From: an uncultured Bacteroidia bacterium
GTDB lineage: Bacteria; Bacteroidota; Bacteroidia; Bacteroidales; UBA932
Direction of reading: 5' to 3'
Assembly (NCBI GenBank): GCA_902766985.1
Contig: CACXFP010000043.1
Span: forward strand, 1 to 18,564
Length of the DNA: 18,564 nucleotides
Shown: positions 1 through 7,500 of the stretch, piece after piece
Layout: each line of letters opens with the position of its first letter
Numbering within the stretch: position 1 is the stretch's first letter
Notes under the pieces: generated by a model
Told to the model about the DNA's origin: nothing
The model's database searches: none
The model's input: only the letters and a program-made list of their open reading frames with translations
Translations under genes and position numbers: made by a program

Positions 1-249
1 AAGGAGATCGCGAAGGGACTCGATGCCGAGTTCTACTTTGCCCGTCCGTACCACTCCTGGGAACGTGGCGCAAACGAAAACACGAATGGACTGATACGCC
101 AATACATCCCGAAAGGTACGGACTTCAGCGAACTGACCGACGAGATGCTTGCCGAGATAGAATGGAAACTAAACCACAGGCCCCGTAAGTCGCTAGGTTA
201 CAGGACCCCGTTGAAATATTGTAAACAATTATTTAACTTTGACTTTTGA
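1..249 (+). CDS. IS30-family transposase, C-terminal 82 residues (gene runs in from the left edge)
   Basis: The first frame is open from base 1 to a TGA at 247-249 and encodes the end of a DDE transposase of the IS30 family, which cuts and joins the ends of its own insertion sequence. The diagnostic block FARPYHSWERGANENTNGL covers fragment residues 13-31; the glutamate in NEN (fragment residue 26) is in the position of the last catalytic acid of the DDE triad. It is followed by the usual tail with IEWKLNHRPRKSLGY. The N-terminal helix-turn-helix and the first two catalytic aspartates lie outside the window, so whether the gene is intact cannot be judged. The stop is followed within about 35 bases by the probable end of the element. 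Family assignment is from recognised motifs; I am confident of it. Confidence 0.9.
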   Translation, partial: KEIAKGLDAEFYFARPYHSWERGANENTNGLIRQYIPKGTDFSELTDEMLAEIEWKLNHRPRKSLGYRTPLKYCKQLFNFDF

Positions 250-283
250 AGTGTGTTGCACTTCTAATTAGAATTCACCGTAA
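1..283 (+). mobile_element. Right end of an IS30-family insertion sequence
   Basis: The transposase stop at 249 is followed by a short AT-rich stretch with a TTGCACTTCTAATTAG-like sequence at about 256-271, which I take to be the terminal inverted repeat region. The exact boundary is inferred: the left end is outside the window, so inverted repeats and a target-site duplication cannot be compared. The next gene starts at 294, so the element lies against or inside that gene's leader. Confidence 0.55.
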
Positions 284-293
284 CCTATTCACA

Positions 294-2327
294 ATGAACG
301 GGAGAATCTTTGCCTGGATAATCGCCTTCCTGCTCCTGGCCTTGCCGGTCCGTGCCCAGCAGGACCTGATGCAGGACACCTGGGTGGCCACCGACGCCGT
401 CGGGAGGCATATGCCCACCGCCGATGAAATAGGTCCCCGACCCGAAAAACGCCGTTTCGTGGGGATGTTCTATGTCACCTGGCACAATAGTGCGTATAAC
501 CGTATTTATTCCGGACTGTACGACAGGGATGTGACGAAAATCCTCGCCGCTCATCCCGATGCACGTCTCAGGGACGACATCTACTGGCCCGACGGCAAGG
601 ACCTGCCGGCCTACAACTATGACTCTTATCATTGGGGAGAGCCGGAATACGGTTATTTCATCAGTACGGACCGTTTCGTGATACGTCACGACATTTCGAT
701 GCTTTCGGATGCCGGCGTGGACGTGCTGATCCTTGATGTCACCAACGCCTATCTGTATTGGGATGCGTGGGATGCCATCTTTGAGGAGCTGGAGACGATG
801 AAGCAGGCGGGCAATCCCGTCCCACAGGTCTGTTTCTGGGCCTTCAACTGTGACGTTATAACCGTTACCCAGAAGATATTCGAACGTTATTACAAGCCAG
901 GACTGCACAGGGACCTGTGGTTCTATTGGGACGGTAAACCCCTGTATCTCACCAATTTGCAACCCGGAAAGGACGCCGCGGGAAAAGTGTACCCGAATGT
1001 CAATCCCAACTACGACCCCAAGGCCGCGACGGATCCGTCCAATCCCCACTATGGGGATCCGGATTATGCTAATGAGTTCTATGAGGACTACACCGCCGAG
1101 GTGAAGGATTTCTTTACGTTCAGGAATATGTGGTGGGGGTCTTACGAATGGTTCGGGGAGCGTTATATCGGTACGGAGGACAACTGGTGTTTCGGCTATC
1201 AGATGGACAGTCCGGTCATCGGATTGATGAAACCGTGGCAGAGGGCGTCCACCCATAAGGGAATATATGAACAGATGGCAGTGACTCCAGCCCAGCATTC
1301 GAGCAGCATGACAGGCAAGTGCTGGAGGCCCTGGATAGGGGAGCCGGAACTTGATGACAGGGACCTTCCCGTAAAGACTTATGTGCCCTGGCTCGGCAAA
1401 AGCGTCGAGAATCCCCAGATATACGGAATCTACTACCAGGACAGGTGGAATGACGCCCTTGAGGTCGACCCGGATTTCATATATCTGAACGACTGGAACG
1501 AGTGGATCGCCCTGAAGTTCTCTAAGAATCACGTTGACGAGTCCGTAAGGCATATCATGCCTAAGGATTTCTCTTTCCTCGGCAGGGATGACAACCAATT
1601 CATTTTCGTCGACCAGTACAACGAGGAGTTCAACCGTACCCTTCAGCCGACGAAGGCACTCTCATCCGACAACTATTATATGCAGACGGTCCAGAACATA
1701 AGGAGATATAAGGGTGTGAGGCCGATCCCGGTCAACAAGGGGCTGAGGAAGATAAGGATCGACGGCAGTTTCGATGACTGGAAGGACGTGGAGGTGAAGT
1801 ACTTCGATACAAAGGGAGACGTGATCCACCGTGATTCCCCAGGATACGGCAGGTTGCATTACAGGGACTCGTCGGGACGCAATGACATCGTGGAGTCGCG
1901 CGTTGCCGTCGGAGTCAAGGATTTGTTCTTTTATGCGAAGGTGGACGGTTTGCTTACTCCTTCCACCGACAGGAACTGGATGCTGCTGCTCATCGATGGG
2001 GACAAGGATGCCGGGACAGGCTGGTTCGGCTACGACTATCTCGTCAATTACAGCGTGAAGGACAGGACAAGGACCATGCTGATGAAATATGACGCTGATG
2101 CGGGGGAGTGGAAGGAGGTTGCCGAGGTTCAGTACCGCTGCACAGGCGGTGAAATAGAGGTAGGTGTCCCCAGAAAACTGATAGGGATGTACGCAAAGGA
2201 CACGATCGGTTTTGACTTCAAATGGTGTGACAACCCCGACGGCCTTGATGACATTATAACAATCTGTACGACCGGAGACACAGCGCCTAACAGACGGTTC
2301 AACTATCGGTTCCTATGGGGAGCATGA
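294..2327 (+). CDS. Secreted GH71/GH99-like glycoside hydrolase with C-terminal CBM9-like domain
   Basis: A 677-residue protein with a Sec signal peptide (MNGRIFAWIIAFLLLALPVR, cleavage probably after ALPVRA). I chose the ATG at 294 because the signal peptide begins there; the frame also opens at a TTG at 246, but that lies in the transposase stop region of the IS. Residues of about 60-470 look like a (beta/alpha)8 hydrolase of the GH71/GH99-like group: VGMFYVTWHN, an IRHDISMLSDAGVDVLILDV stretch, and the late motif YLNDWNEWIA, whose WNEW resembles GH99-like proteins. Residues from about 482 to the end, starting at KIRIDGSFDDW, resemble a CBM9-type carbohydrate-binding beta-sandwich. The substrate is not readable from sequence; alpha-mannan is one possibility given the GH92 gene elsewhere in the window, but that is inference. 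It is followed directly by a terminator, so it is probably monocistronic. Confidence 0.72.
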   Translation: MNGRIFAWIIAFLLLALPVRAQQDLMQDTWVATDAVGRHMPTADEIGPRPEKRRFVGMFYVTWHNSAYNRIYSGLYDRDVTKILAAHPDARLRDDIYWPDGKDLPAYNYDSYHWGEPEYGYFISTDRFVIRHDISMLSDAGVDVLILDVTNAYLYWDAWDAIFEELETMKQAGNPVPQVCFWAFNCDVITVTQKIFERYYKPGLHRDLWFYWDGKPLYLTNLQPGKDAAGKVYPNVNPNYDPKAATDPSNPHYGDPDYANEFYEDYTAEVKDFFTFRNMWWGSYEWFGERYIGTEDNWCFGYQMDSPVIGLMKPWQRASTHKGIYEQMAVTPAQHSSSMTGKCWRPWIGEPELDDRDLPVKTYVPWLGKSVENPQIYGIYYQDRWNDALEVDPDFIYLNDWNEWIALKFSKNHVDESVRHIMPKDFSFLGRDDNQFIFVDQYNEEFNRTLQPTKALSSDNYYMQTVQNIRRYKGVRPIPVNKGLRKIRIDGSFDDWKDVEVKYFDTKGDVIHRDSPGYGRLHYRDSSGRNDIVESRVAVGVKDLFFYAKVDGLLTPSTDRNWMLLLIDGDKDAGTGWFGYDYLVNYSVKDRTRTMLMKYDADAGEWKEVAEVQYRCTGGEIEVGVPRKLIGMYAKDTIGFDFKWCDNPDGLDDIITICTTGDTAPNRRFNYRFLWGA

Positions 2328-2370
2328 AAGTGCTGTAGAAGTGATTCTACGGCACTTTATTTTTATTTTT
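2327..2370 (+). terminator. Rho-independent terminator of the GH71/99-like gene
   Basis: A 14-bp stem (2327-2340 with 2345-2358, one G-U pair) closes a 4-base GTGA loop and is followed by an A/T tract rich in T (2359-2370). The stem begins on the last base of the stop codon. Confidence 0.9.
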
Positions 2371-2388
2371 GCACCACGGTTGCACCAC
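2369..2388. repeat. Tandem 9-bp direct repeat TTGCACCAC
   Basis: TTGCACCAC occurs at 2369-2377 and again at 2380-2388, one helical turn (11 bp) apart, just after the terminator. Such short repeats can be protein-binding sites, for example arm sites of a tyrosine recombinase, but no integrase gene is present here, so the role is unknown. Confidence 0.5.
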
Positions 2389-2490
2389 AGAACTTACCCT
2401 TTACCTTTATGACAGATATTTTCCGGTGTGAGGGGTGTCTCTCCTCATCCTAAACATTAAAGAATAGGACTATGGGACAAGGCTTTATGT

Positions 2491-3051
2491 TCACTGATTA
2501 TTATCAATTGATTTCATAATATCTGTTTCAGTCCTCTGACGAAGTATTTCTTCTAATTCCTTCCCTTCTGCATTTTTAAACCAGATATAACGATTGATAT
2601 TCGAATACCTGGCTTTAATACTTTGAAAAAGGTTTTTTTTCACTGCGAAAAACTGGCAGGTCAATGCTTCCTCTGGCTGGCATTTGATAATACCGCTGAC
2701 ATCAATGTCTCGTCTACAACCTATCAAACGAGTAGAATTCAAAATCTCATCATAATAATCCTTTCCTCGCCAATCGGAGCCATAAAGATGGCAGAAGTAG
2801 CATGAGCGTATATCATAGCCTCGATCAAGAGCAATTGCATTACAATAGATCCAAAAATCGTTTGTAGAATAAAACTCGTTACGACTGCAGACAATTTCAA
2901 AAAAAGATTTTGAATAGTGCTTCGTCCTGAAGTTACTGCAGAAAACAGATTTAATCCCGCTGATATGCATCAAATTGGGCTCTCCAACATCAGCATATGG
3001 ATATTGGACATCGCCATCAAAGGATTCGTGTATGCCGTCAATTGTTCGCAT
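2491..3051 (-). CDS. Hypothetical cysteine-rich protein, 186 aa
   Basis: I do not recognise the family. The frame encodes 186 residues with eight cysteines (residues 38, 55, 70, 84, 87, 112, 124, 132), including a CxxC in SCYFCHLYG at 84-87, which suggests metal binding. There is no signal peptide or membrane segment. The C-terminal third is charged and probably helical. The DNA is clearly more AT-rich than the glycosidase genes on either side, which points to separate origin. The start ATG abuts, in frame, the TAA of the upstream zinc-ribbon remnant, so either translation restarts there or the two were once one reading frame. The first residues do not look like a typical N-terminus, so truncation is possible. 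That it is a real protein is likely; function is unknown. Confidence 0.6.
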   Translation of the reverse strand: MRTIDGIHESFDGDVQYPYADVGEPNLMHISGIKSVFCSNFRTKHYSKSFFEIVCSRNEFYSTNDFWIYCNAIALDRGYDIRSCYFCHLYGSDWRGKDYYDEILNSTRLIGCRRDIDVSGIIKCQPEEALTCQFFAVKKNLFQSIKARYSNINRYIWFKNAEGKELEEILRQRTETDIMKSIDNNQ

Positions 3052-3195
3052 TTAAGACAGGATATTAGTTGAGTATTTACATTGTGGATAATTGGAGCAG
3101 CCGTAAAATCGCCCGTGTTTCCCATTTCGAATTACTAATTGGCCGCCACATAATGGGCATTTACCAGAAGCTATAGCAGCATCTCTCCGCACCAT
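3052..3195 (-). pseudogene. C-terminal remnant with a topoisomerase-type C4 zinc ribbon
   Basis: On the minus strand an open frame of 47 residues from an ATG at 3195 ends at the TAA at 3052-3054. It encodes the blocks KCPLCGGQLVIRNGKHGRF and YGCSNYPQCKYS, the pattern CxxC-x16-CxxxxxC of the zf-C4 topoisomerase zinc ribbon, which binds single-stranded nucleic acid in topoisomerase I and is also found at the end of helicase- or nuclease-like proteins. The frame stays open upstream only to a stop at about 3227-3229, where the sequence becomes that of a phosphodiesterase gene. I therefore read this as the 3' end of a larger gene whose front was lost. A free-standing 47-residue zinc-ribbon protein is the alternative. 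Confidence 0.65.
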
Positions 3196-3204
3196 ATTGC
3201 GGTG

Positions 3205-3226
3205 GATACACTGTCGAGAGTGTATC
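3205..3226. repeat. Inverted repeat at the junction of two gene remnants
   Basis: GATACACT (3205-3212) and AGTGTATC (3219-3226) form a perfect 8-bp inverted repeat around GTCGAG. It lies where recognisable phosphodiesterase coding sequence stops and the zinc-ribbon frame begins. It may be a rearrangement or recombination site, or chance, as the left-reading half is also ordinary coding sequence. Confidence 0.45.
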
Positions 3227-3425
3227 TAACATCGATTTCCACTGCGGGATAGCCGTATCTTGCAGCCATTTCAACCCCTGCCGGGCAATTCTCGTTGATA
3301 TAGAATTCATCTCCGTCCATCAGCCATCAGCCACGGTGCGCCACGACCATCGGAAGTTAGGCAGATTCCCTGCATCCTGAAAGGAAAAGGACCGCCAGTA
3401 TGCAGGTGAAAAGCGTATTATTCAT
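3205..3425 (-). pseudogene. Broken lipoprotein glycerophosphodiester phosphodiesterase (GDPD), 5' part only
   Basis: Reading the minus strand from the ATG at 3425, a lipoprotein signal (MNNTLFTCILAVLFLSGC) is followed after four residues by an in-frame TAA (3357-3359). The same frame continues with MVVAHRG, then a TGA (3327-3329), then WLMDGDEFYINENC and GVEMAARYGYPAVEIDVRYT. These match the N-terminal part of GDPD enzymes, which hydrolyse glycerophosphodiesters to glycerol-3-phosphate: the HRG of AHRG, the NEN region and the E-x-D of VEIDV supply catalytic and metal ligands. Similarity ends near 3205-3210 where a zinc-ribbon frame begins. Two in-frame stops plus loss of roughly three quarters of the gene make it a pseudogene. 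It lies 17 bp downstream of, and on the same strand as, the LytTR gene. Confidence 0.75.
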
Positions 3426-3442
3426 AAAGTATGATTATATAT

Positions 3443-4144
3443 TCATTTACTGAATTTCTTCTCAACAACCTTCCTATACTTCCTTGAGACGGGAAGCGTG
3501 GTAGCACCTACGGAGACGAGATCCGGGAAAACCAGGGACGCATACTCCACATTGACAAGATAGGAACGATGGATCCTGAGAAAGCCGTCTCCAAGCTGCT
3601 CCGACCACCGTAAAATACCCATCTTGTTACGATATGATTCTCCTGAAGCCGTCACGATCCTTACTTCCGTATCGTTGGATTCGATGTAAACTATGTCCGA
3701 GACCTTGATGGAGACGCTTTTCCTGTTGGAGAAGAAAGAGACGGTCCCATCTGAAGAAGGGTATCTAACCTGGAGCCATCTGCCCCAGAAATAGTCAGCT
3801 ACTGAGAGACTTATCAAAACAATCTCCAGGAGGACGGCGATAATGAGGCCCTGAGGCTTCGCCCCCTTGCCTACGAAGCCAGAGTCCATCGGACCACCCC
3901 CATACAGAAGCAGGACTAAAACAAAGAAAAAAACTGTAACTACACCGAGGATGGCAAGGCAAATGTAGACCCTATGCATCTTATCCTCCATTTTGTGCAT
4001 AAAGAACTCCAGGGTGACAACGACAAGACTGGAAATCAGCAGAAAAACAATAGTTTGAGATATGGAGTAATCCAAATCCAGAAGAGCGGCGACAGCCAGG
4101 ACGGCCGCCAGGATCCAATACAATATTCTCCATATCAATCTCAT
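3443..4144 (-). CDS. LytTR-family transcriptional regulator with N-terminal membrane domain
   Basis: A 233-residue protein. The first ~120 residues contain four hydrophobic segments (about 5-22, 28-48, 58-84 and 100-118), predicted to span the inner membrane. Residues ~135-233 form a LytTR DNA-binding domain: IKVSDIVYIESNDTEVRIVT, GDGFLRIHRSYLVNVEYAS and LPVSRKYRKVV are the standard blocks. LytTR proteins bind imperfect direct repeats and usually act as response regulators; here the receiver domain is replaced by a membrane module, so signal sensing at the membrane is inferred. It is transcribed away from the five-gene lipoprotein operon that starts on the other side of a shared ~170-bp intergenic region, which makes that operon its most likely target. 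I could not pick out convincing LytTR-binding repeats by eye. Start ATG at 4144 gives a normal membrane N-terminus. Confidence 0.88.
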   Translation of the reverse strand: MRLIWRILYWILAAVLAVAALLDLDYSISQTIVFLLISSLVVVTLEFFMHKMEDKMHRVYICLAILGVVTVFFFVLVLLLYGGGPMDSGFVGKGAKPQGLIIAVLLEIVLISLSVADYFWGRWLQVRYPSSDGTVSFFSNRKSVSIKVSDIVYIESNDTEVRIVTASGESYRNKMGILRWSEQLGDGFLRIHRSYLVNVEYASLVFPDLVSVGATTLPVSRKYRKVVEKKFSK

Positions 4145-4241
4145 TACACTTCAAATTGATACACACATGTCATCCAAATGCTGTATAATGCACAAAATCA
4201 GAGCAACAGTGGGATTTGACTTCTCAATAATGGGTTTCTAC

Positions 4242-4274
4242 TTTGGAATTTACTCAATCACAAAGTTACATTTG
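4242..4274 (+). promoter_or_regulatory. Bacteroidetes-type promoter of the lipoprotein operon
   Basis: TTTG at 4242-4245 and TACATTTG at 4267-4274 fit the -33 (TTTG) and -7 (TAnnTTTG) consensus with 21 bases between them. Transcription would begin near 4280, about 35 bases before the 50-aa peptide ORF. The rest of the 4145-4314 region holds no other feature I can support. Confidence 0.65.
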
Positions 4275-4314
4275 TATTTAGTAAAATACAAGTGGTTTTT
4301 TTTATAATTTCCAT

Positions 4315-4467
4315 ATGCAAGCTTTCGCCCCACAATCCGACATAAAGTGCCCTTACACCCCTCCCCGATTCTCCATTGTCGACCTAAATGCAAACGTTTC
4401 CATACTTCAGGAATCTGAAACCGGGTTTACGACCATAGACTGGGGTAGGGATCCGAAAGAACTGTAA
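4315..4467 (+). CDS. Short leader-like peptide, 50 aa
   Basis: ATG at 4315 to TAA at 4467. The peptide has no signal sequence or membrane segment. It contains YTPPRFSIVDLNANVSI and ends with GFTTIDWGRDPKEL. Short ORFs with a YxxPxxxxIxL-type core and an acidic or Gly/Trp-rich tail are common next to surface-lipoprotein genes in Bacteroidales, and a second one lies at 8108-8218 in this same operon. It follows the predicted promoter by about 40 bases and precedes the 1178-aa lipoprotein by 54 bases. The role is unknown: it could be a structural or secreted peptide, or a leader. The shared pattern with the second peptide is the main reason to accept it as a gene. Confidence 0.55.
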   Translation: MQAFAPQSDIKCPYTPPRFSIVDLNANVSILQESETGFTTIDWGRDPKEL

Positions 4468-4521
4468 ATAATAGTTTCAATACGTAATAATTATTCATTT
4501 ATTATTCACACTTTTCCAGTA

Positions 4522-7500
4522 ATGAAAAAGCACTTCAGACCGATTCCCCTGGCCTTGGGCATTTTTTCGATCGCCATGGGATTCCTTCTTCTGTCTTCCT
4601 GCGCGAAGGAACTGACATCCGACATCCCGGACGACGATTCCGTGGAGATGATCATCAAAGTCGGAACTGATACAAAAACAGCAAACAACGGAGACAAGAC
4701 CCAGTGGATCGAGGGTGACGAACTGACCGTCATCCACTCCTCCAACGGAAATGACTTCTGGTATTCCTATTTCTCCTGGTACGGAGCCAATGCATTCTCC
4801 GGAAAGGTGAACAGGCTGTCTTCGGAAAACGACTGGTATGCCGTCTACCCCTACAGGGAACAGAATGTCTCAGCCAAACAAATCAACCTGACTTTCCCTT
4901 CCTTACAGACACAGACAGGCAATGACAACAAGGAGCATTTCGCCGGAGAGCAATTCCCTATGTTCGGCAAGAAGAAGGGAGTGGCCCGCACCGAAGAACT
5001 GAGCCTTCAGATGCAGAACATCCTGGCGGCTTCCGAATTCAAGGTCAAGAACACTACCGACAGCCCGATTATCGTAAAGTCAATCGAGTTCACGGCCACC
5101 TCCCCCATTGCCGGAGCCTTCTCCATTGACCTGACCGGAGACAAACCCGTCCTAACGGCAGGTACCGGCGCTTCCTATAAAGTGAAGTTGTCCATAACCG
5201 ATGGTGATGAAGTCCCAGCAGGGGAAACAGGCTATTTCTACATGGCCGTTGCACCGTTCGAGGCGCCAGCCGGAAGCGAGCTGACCGTCAAGACCGTGGC
5301 GGTTCACCCTTCCGATCCAGGCACTTCATATACCTATGATTATACTATAACCCTTGATGAAGCAGCCTCTTTCTCCTCCGGCCTCGTCAAGTCCATAAAC
5401 GTCGCCTTCGATGATTCAAATACACCGGATCCCGGTACTGGCGGCGAGGTTCCTCTCGAACCGGGCGAACAACCTGAAGACGGCGTCTATCTGCTTGTGT
5501 ATGTAAACGGGGAAAACAGCCTGGCTTTCGCTCCTATGGTGGACCAGCAATCCAACAATTACGCAATTCCCGTGACGGTGATCGGCAACGAAGTCGTTCC
5601 CAAAGCCGGTCAGGACCTGTCCCGTTATGCCGTAACCATTGAGAATACAGGAGAGAAACACGCCTGCGACGGTGAATCCTGGGCCTACAATGTCACGAAT
5701 GCCGATGGCTATTATGTCTTCTACTCCTCCGACGGCGGGAACTCCGACGCCGCAATCCAGATCAAAGAAAACAACGAGATGTCGAGCGGCGGCACCAAGT
5801 ATTACCACACGTTCGTTCAGGCAGAAGACGGCATCCAGATCAGGAGCGCCCAGAATTCCAGCGGAGCATACCAATACCTCCTAACCTACAGTGACGGAAC
5901 AGGTTTCCACTACAGCAGAGACGAAAGCGACCAGGGGAAGAAACTCCACCTTTATACGTTGGGTCATAAAGAGAAACAGACTCTCGTTTTCTCCCAGACA
6001 AGCGTCACTTATGATTTCGATGCCGGCGGAGACTTCCCCGAACCAACACTTTCCGGAAATATGACCGACGTCACCTATTCGTCCAGCGACGAATCTGTGG
6101 CTGAAGTGAATCCTTCTACAGGAGAGGTGACTATCAAAAAAGCCGGATACGCTGAGATTATCGCAACCGCCGAGGCGGATGACACCTATTTCGGTGCAAC
6201 GGCCAGTTATACCATAACGGCCACGACCAATGCTGCTACGACGTTCTATCGCGTGACTGAATTCACTGCCGGCCAGCAGTACCTGATTGTGTCCGGAGGA
6301 AAGGCGCTGGCAAACAATAACGGCAGCATCGCTAGTGTCGATGTATCCTCTACGGGCGACGTGATCCAGGTTGCCGACGCATCATCTTTGACCTGGACTG
6401 CTGCAAGCGGAAGCGTCAGCGGCGTCACGCTTGTCAACGAAGGAAAGTATATCCAGCGCGGATCCAGTTCCAGCGGCAAGCCTTCTGTAGGTAACGCCCC
6501 GAGCAACAACAACTATTATTTCTGGACATACGACGCTTCCAACAGCTATATGTCTACCGCTAACGGCACTACCTATTATCTTTATTACAGTTCCGGTTGG
6601 AGTCAGAGCAGTTCTGCGTCGAGCAGCCACACCGTTACCATCTACAGCACAACCAAGCCCAAGTCATCGCAGACACTGAGCTTCAACAGCGCCAGTATAA
6701 TCTGGACCATCGGTGAGGGCTACTCGGTTGGTTCAAGTTACGCTTTCCCGCAGACGGTGTCCGGCAACATCACGCCGGTGACTTACTCTTCTTCCAACAC
6801 GAACGCCGCCACCATCGACGGTGACAGGATTACGATCACAGGCATCGGTTTGACCACCATCAAGGCCAGAACCGAAGGTAATGACGATTACGCCCCCGCC
6901 GAAGCTTCCTACACCCTCAGAATCAGGGAGCAGGTCTCCGGCGACTTCGTCGACCTGGGAGTGTTCAATCTCGAGAATCAGAAAGTCAAGAATTTCTTGG
7001 ACGCTGCTGCAACGCAGTATACAGATACCAATTATGAAAAGGTTGGGCAGACCAATGCCCTCACTATCGTCGCCAACTATGCCACCTCTGTTCCGACTTA
7101 CAGTTCCAGCGGCAGCGGCTGGGGAGGAGAAACGTTAGTGCATACGGAAGACCGCATTGACGTTCCCAATCCTGTGACTATTGAATGGGAGACACCGAGT
7201 TCCGGAACCACCACCATTACAATTTTTGCCGACCAAAGCCTCACTGAGGACATCTGGACCCAGACTACGACAAGTGGCAAGACATCCGACGTTGTTTACA
7301 ACCTGATTCCAGGTGAGACCTATTACTGCACGGTCGAGGATAGTTCCGGTTTACTCTTGAAGGGGACTTTCACCACAGAAGGCCGCCGCCGTATGATCAG
7401 GCTAAGTGACCGTGATGGAGCATATGATAGAGCCAACAACTTCCGCGATCTCGGTGGTATGGTCACCGCCGATGGAAACAAGAGAATCAAATACGGCTGG

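Noticed and set aside
246..293. Upstream TTG start for the GH71/99-like protein
   Set aside because: It overlaps the transposase stop and IS end, and would put 16 unrelated residues before a clean signal peptide.
285..1598. Long open frame on the minus strand (437 codons) antisense to the hydrolase gene
   Set aside because: It mirrors the codon pattern of the plus-strand gene, has no recognisable motif, and the plus frame has a signal peptide and hydrolase and CBM motifs.
4145..4314. LytTR binding sites between the divergent regulator and the operon
   Set aside because: No convincing pair of spaced direct repeats could be picked out by eye; a motif scan would be needed.
4145..4521. Possible invertible (phase-variable) promoter in front of the lipoprotein operon
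   Set aside because: I found no inverted repeat pair flanking the promoter and no invertase gene in the window.
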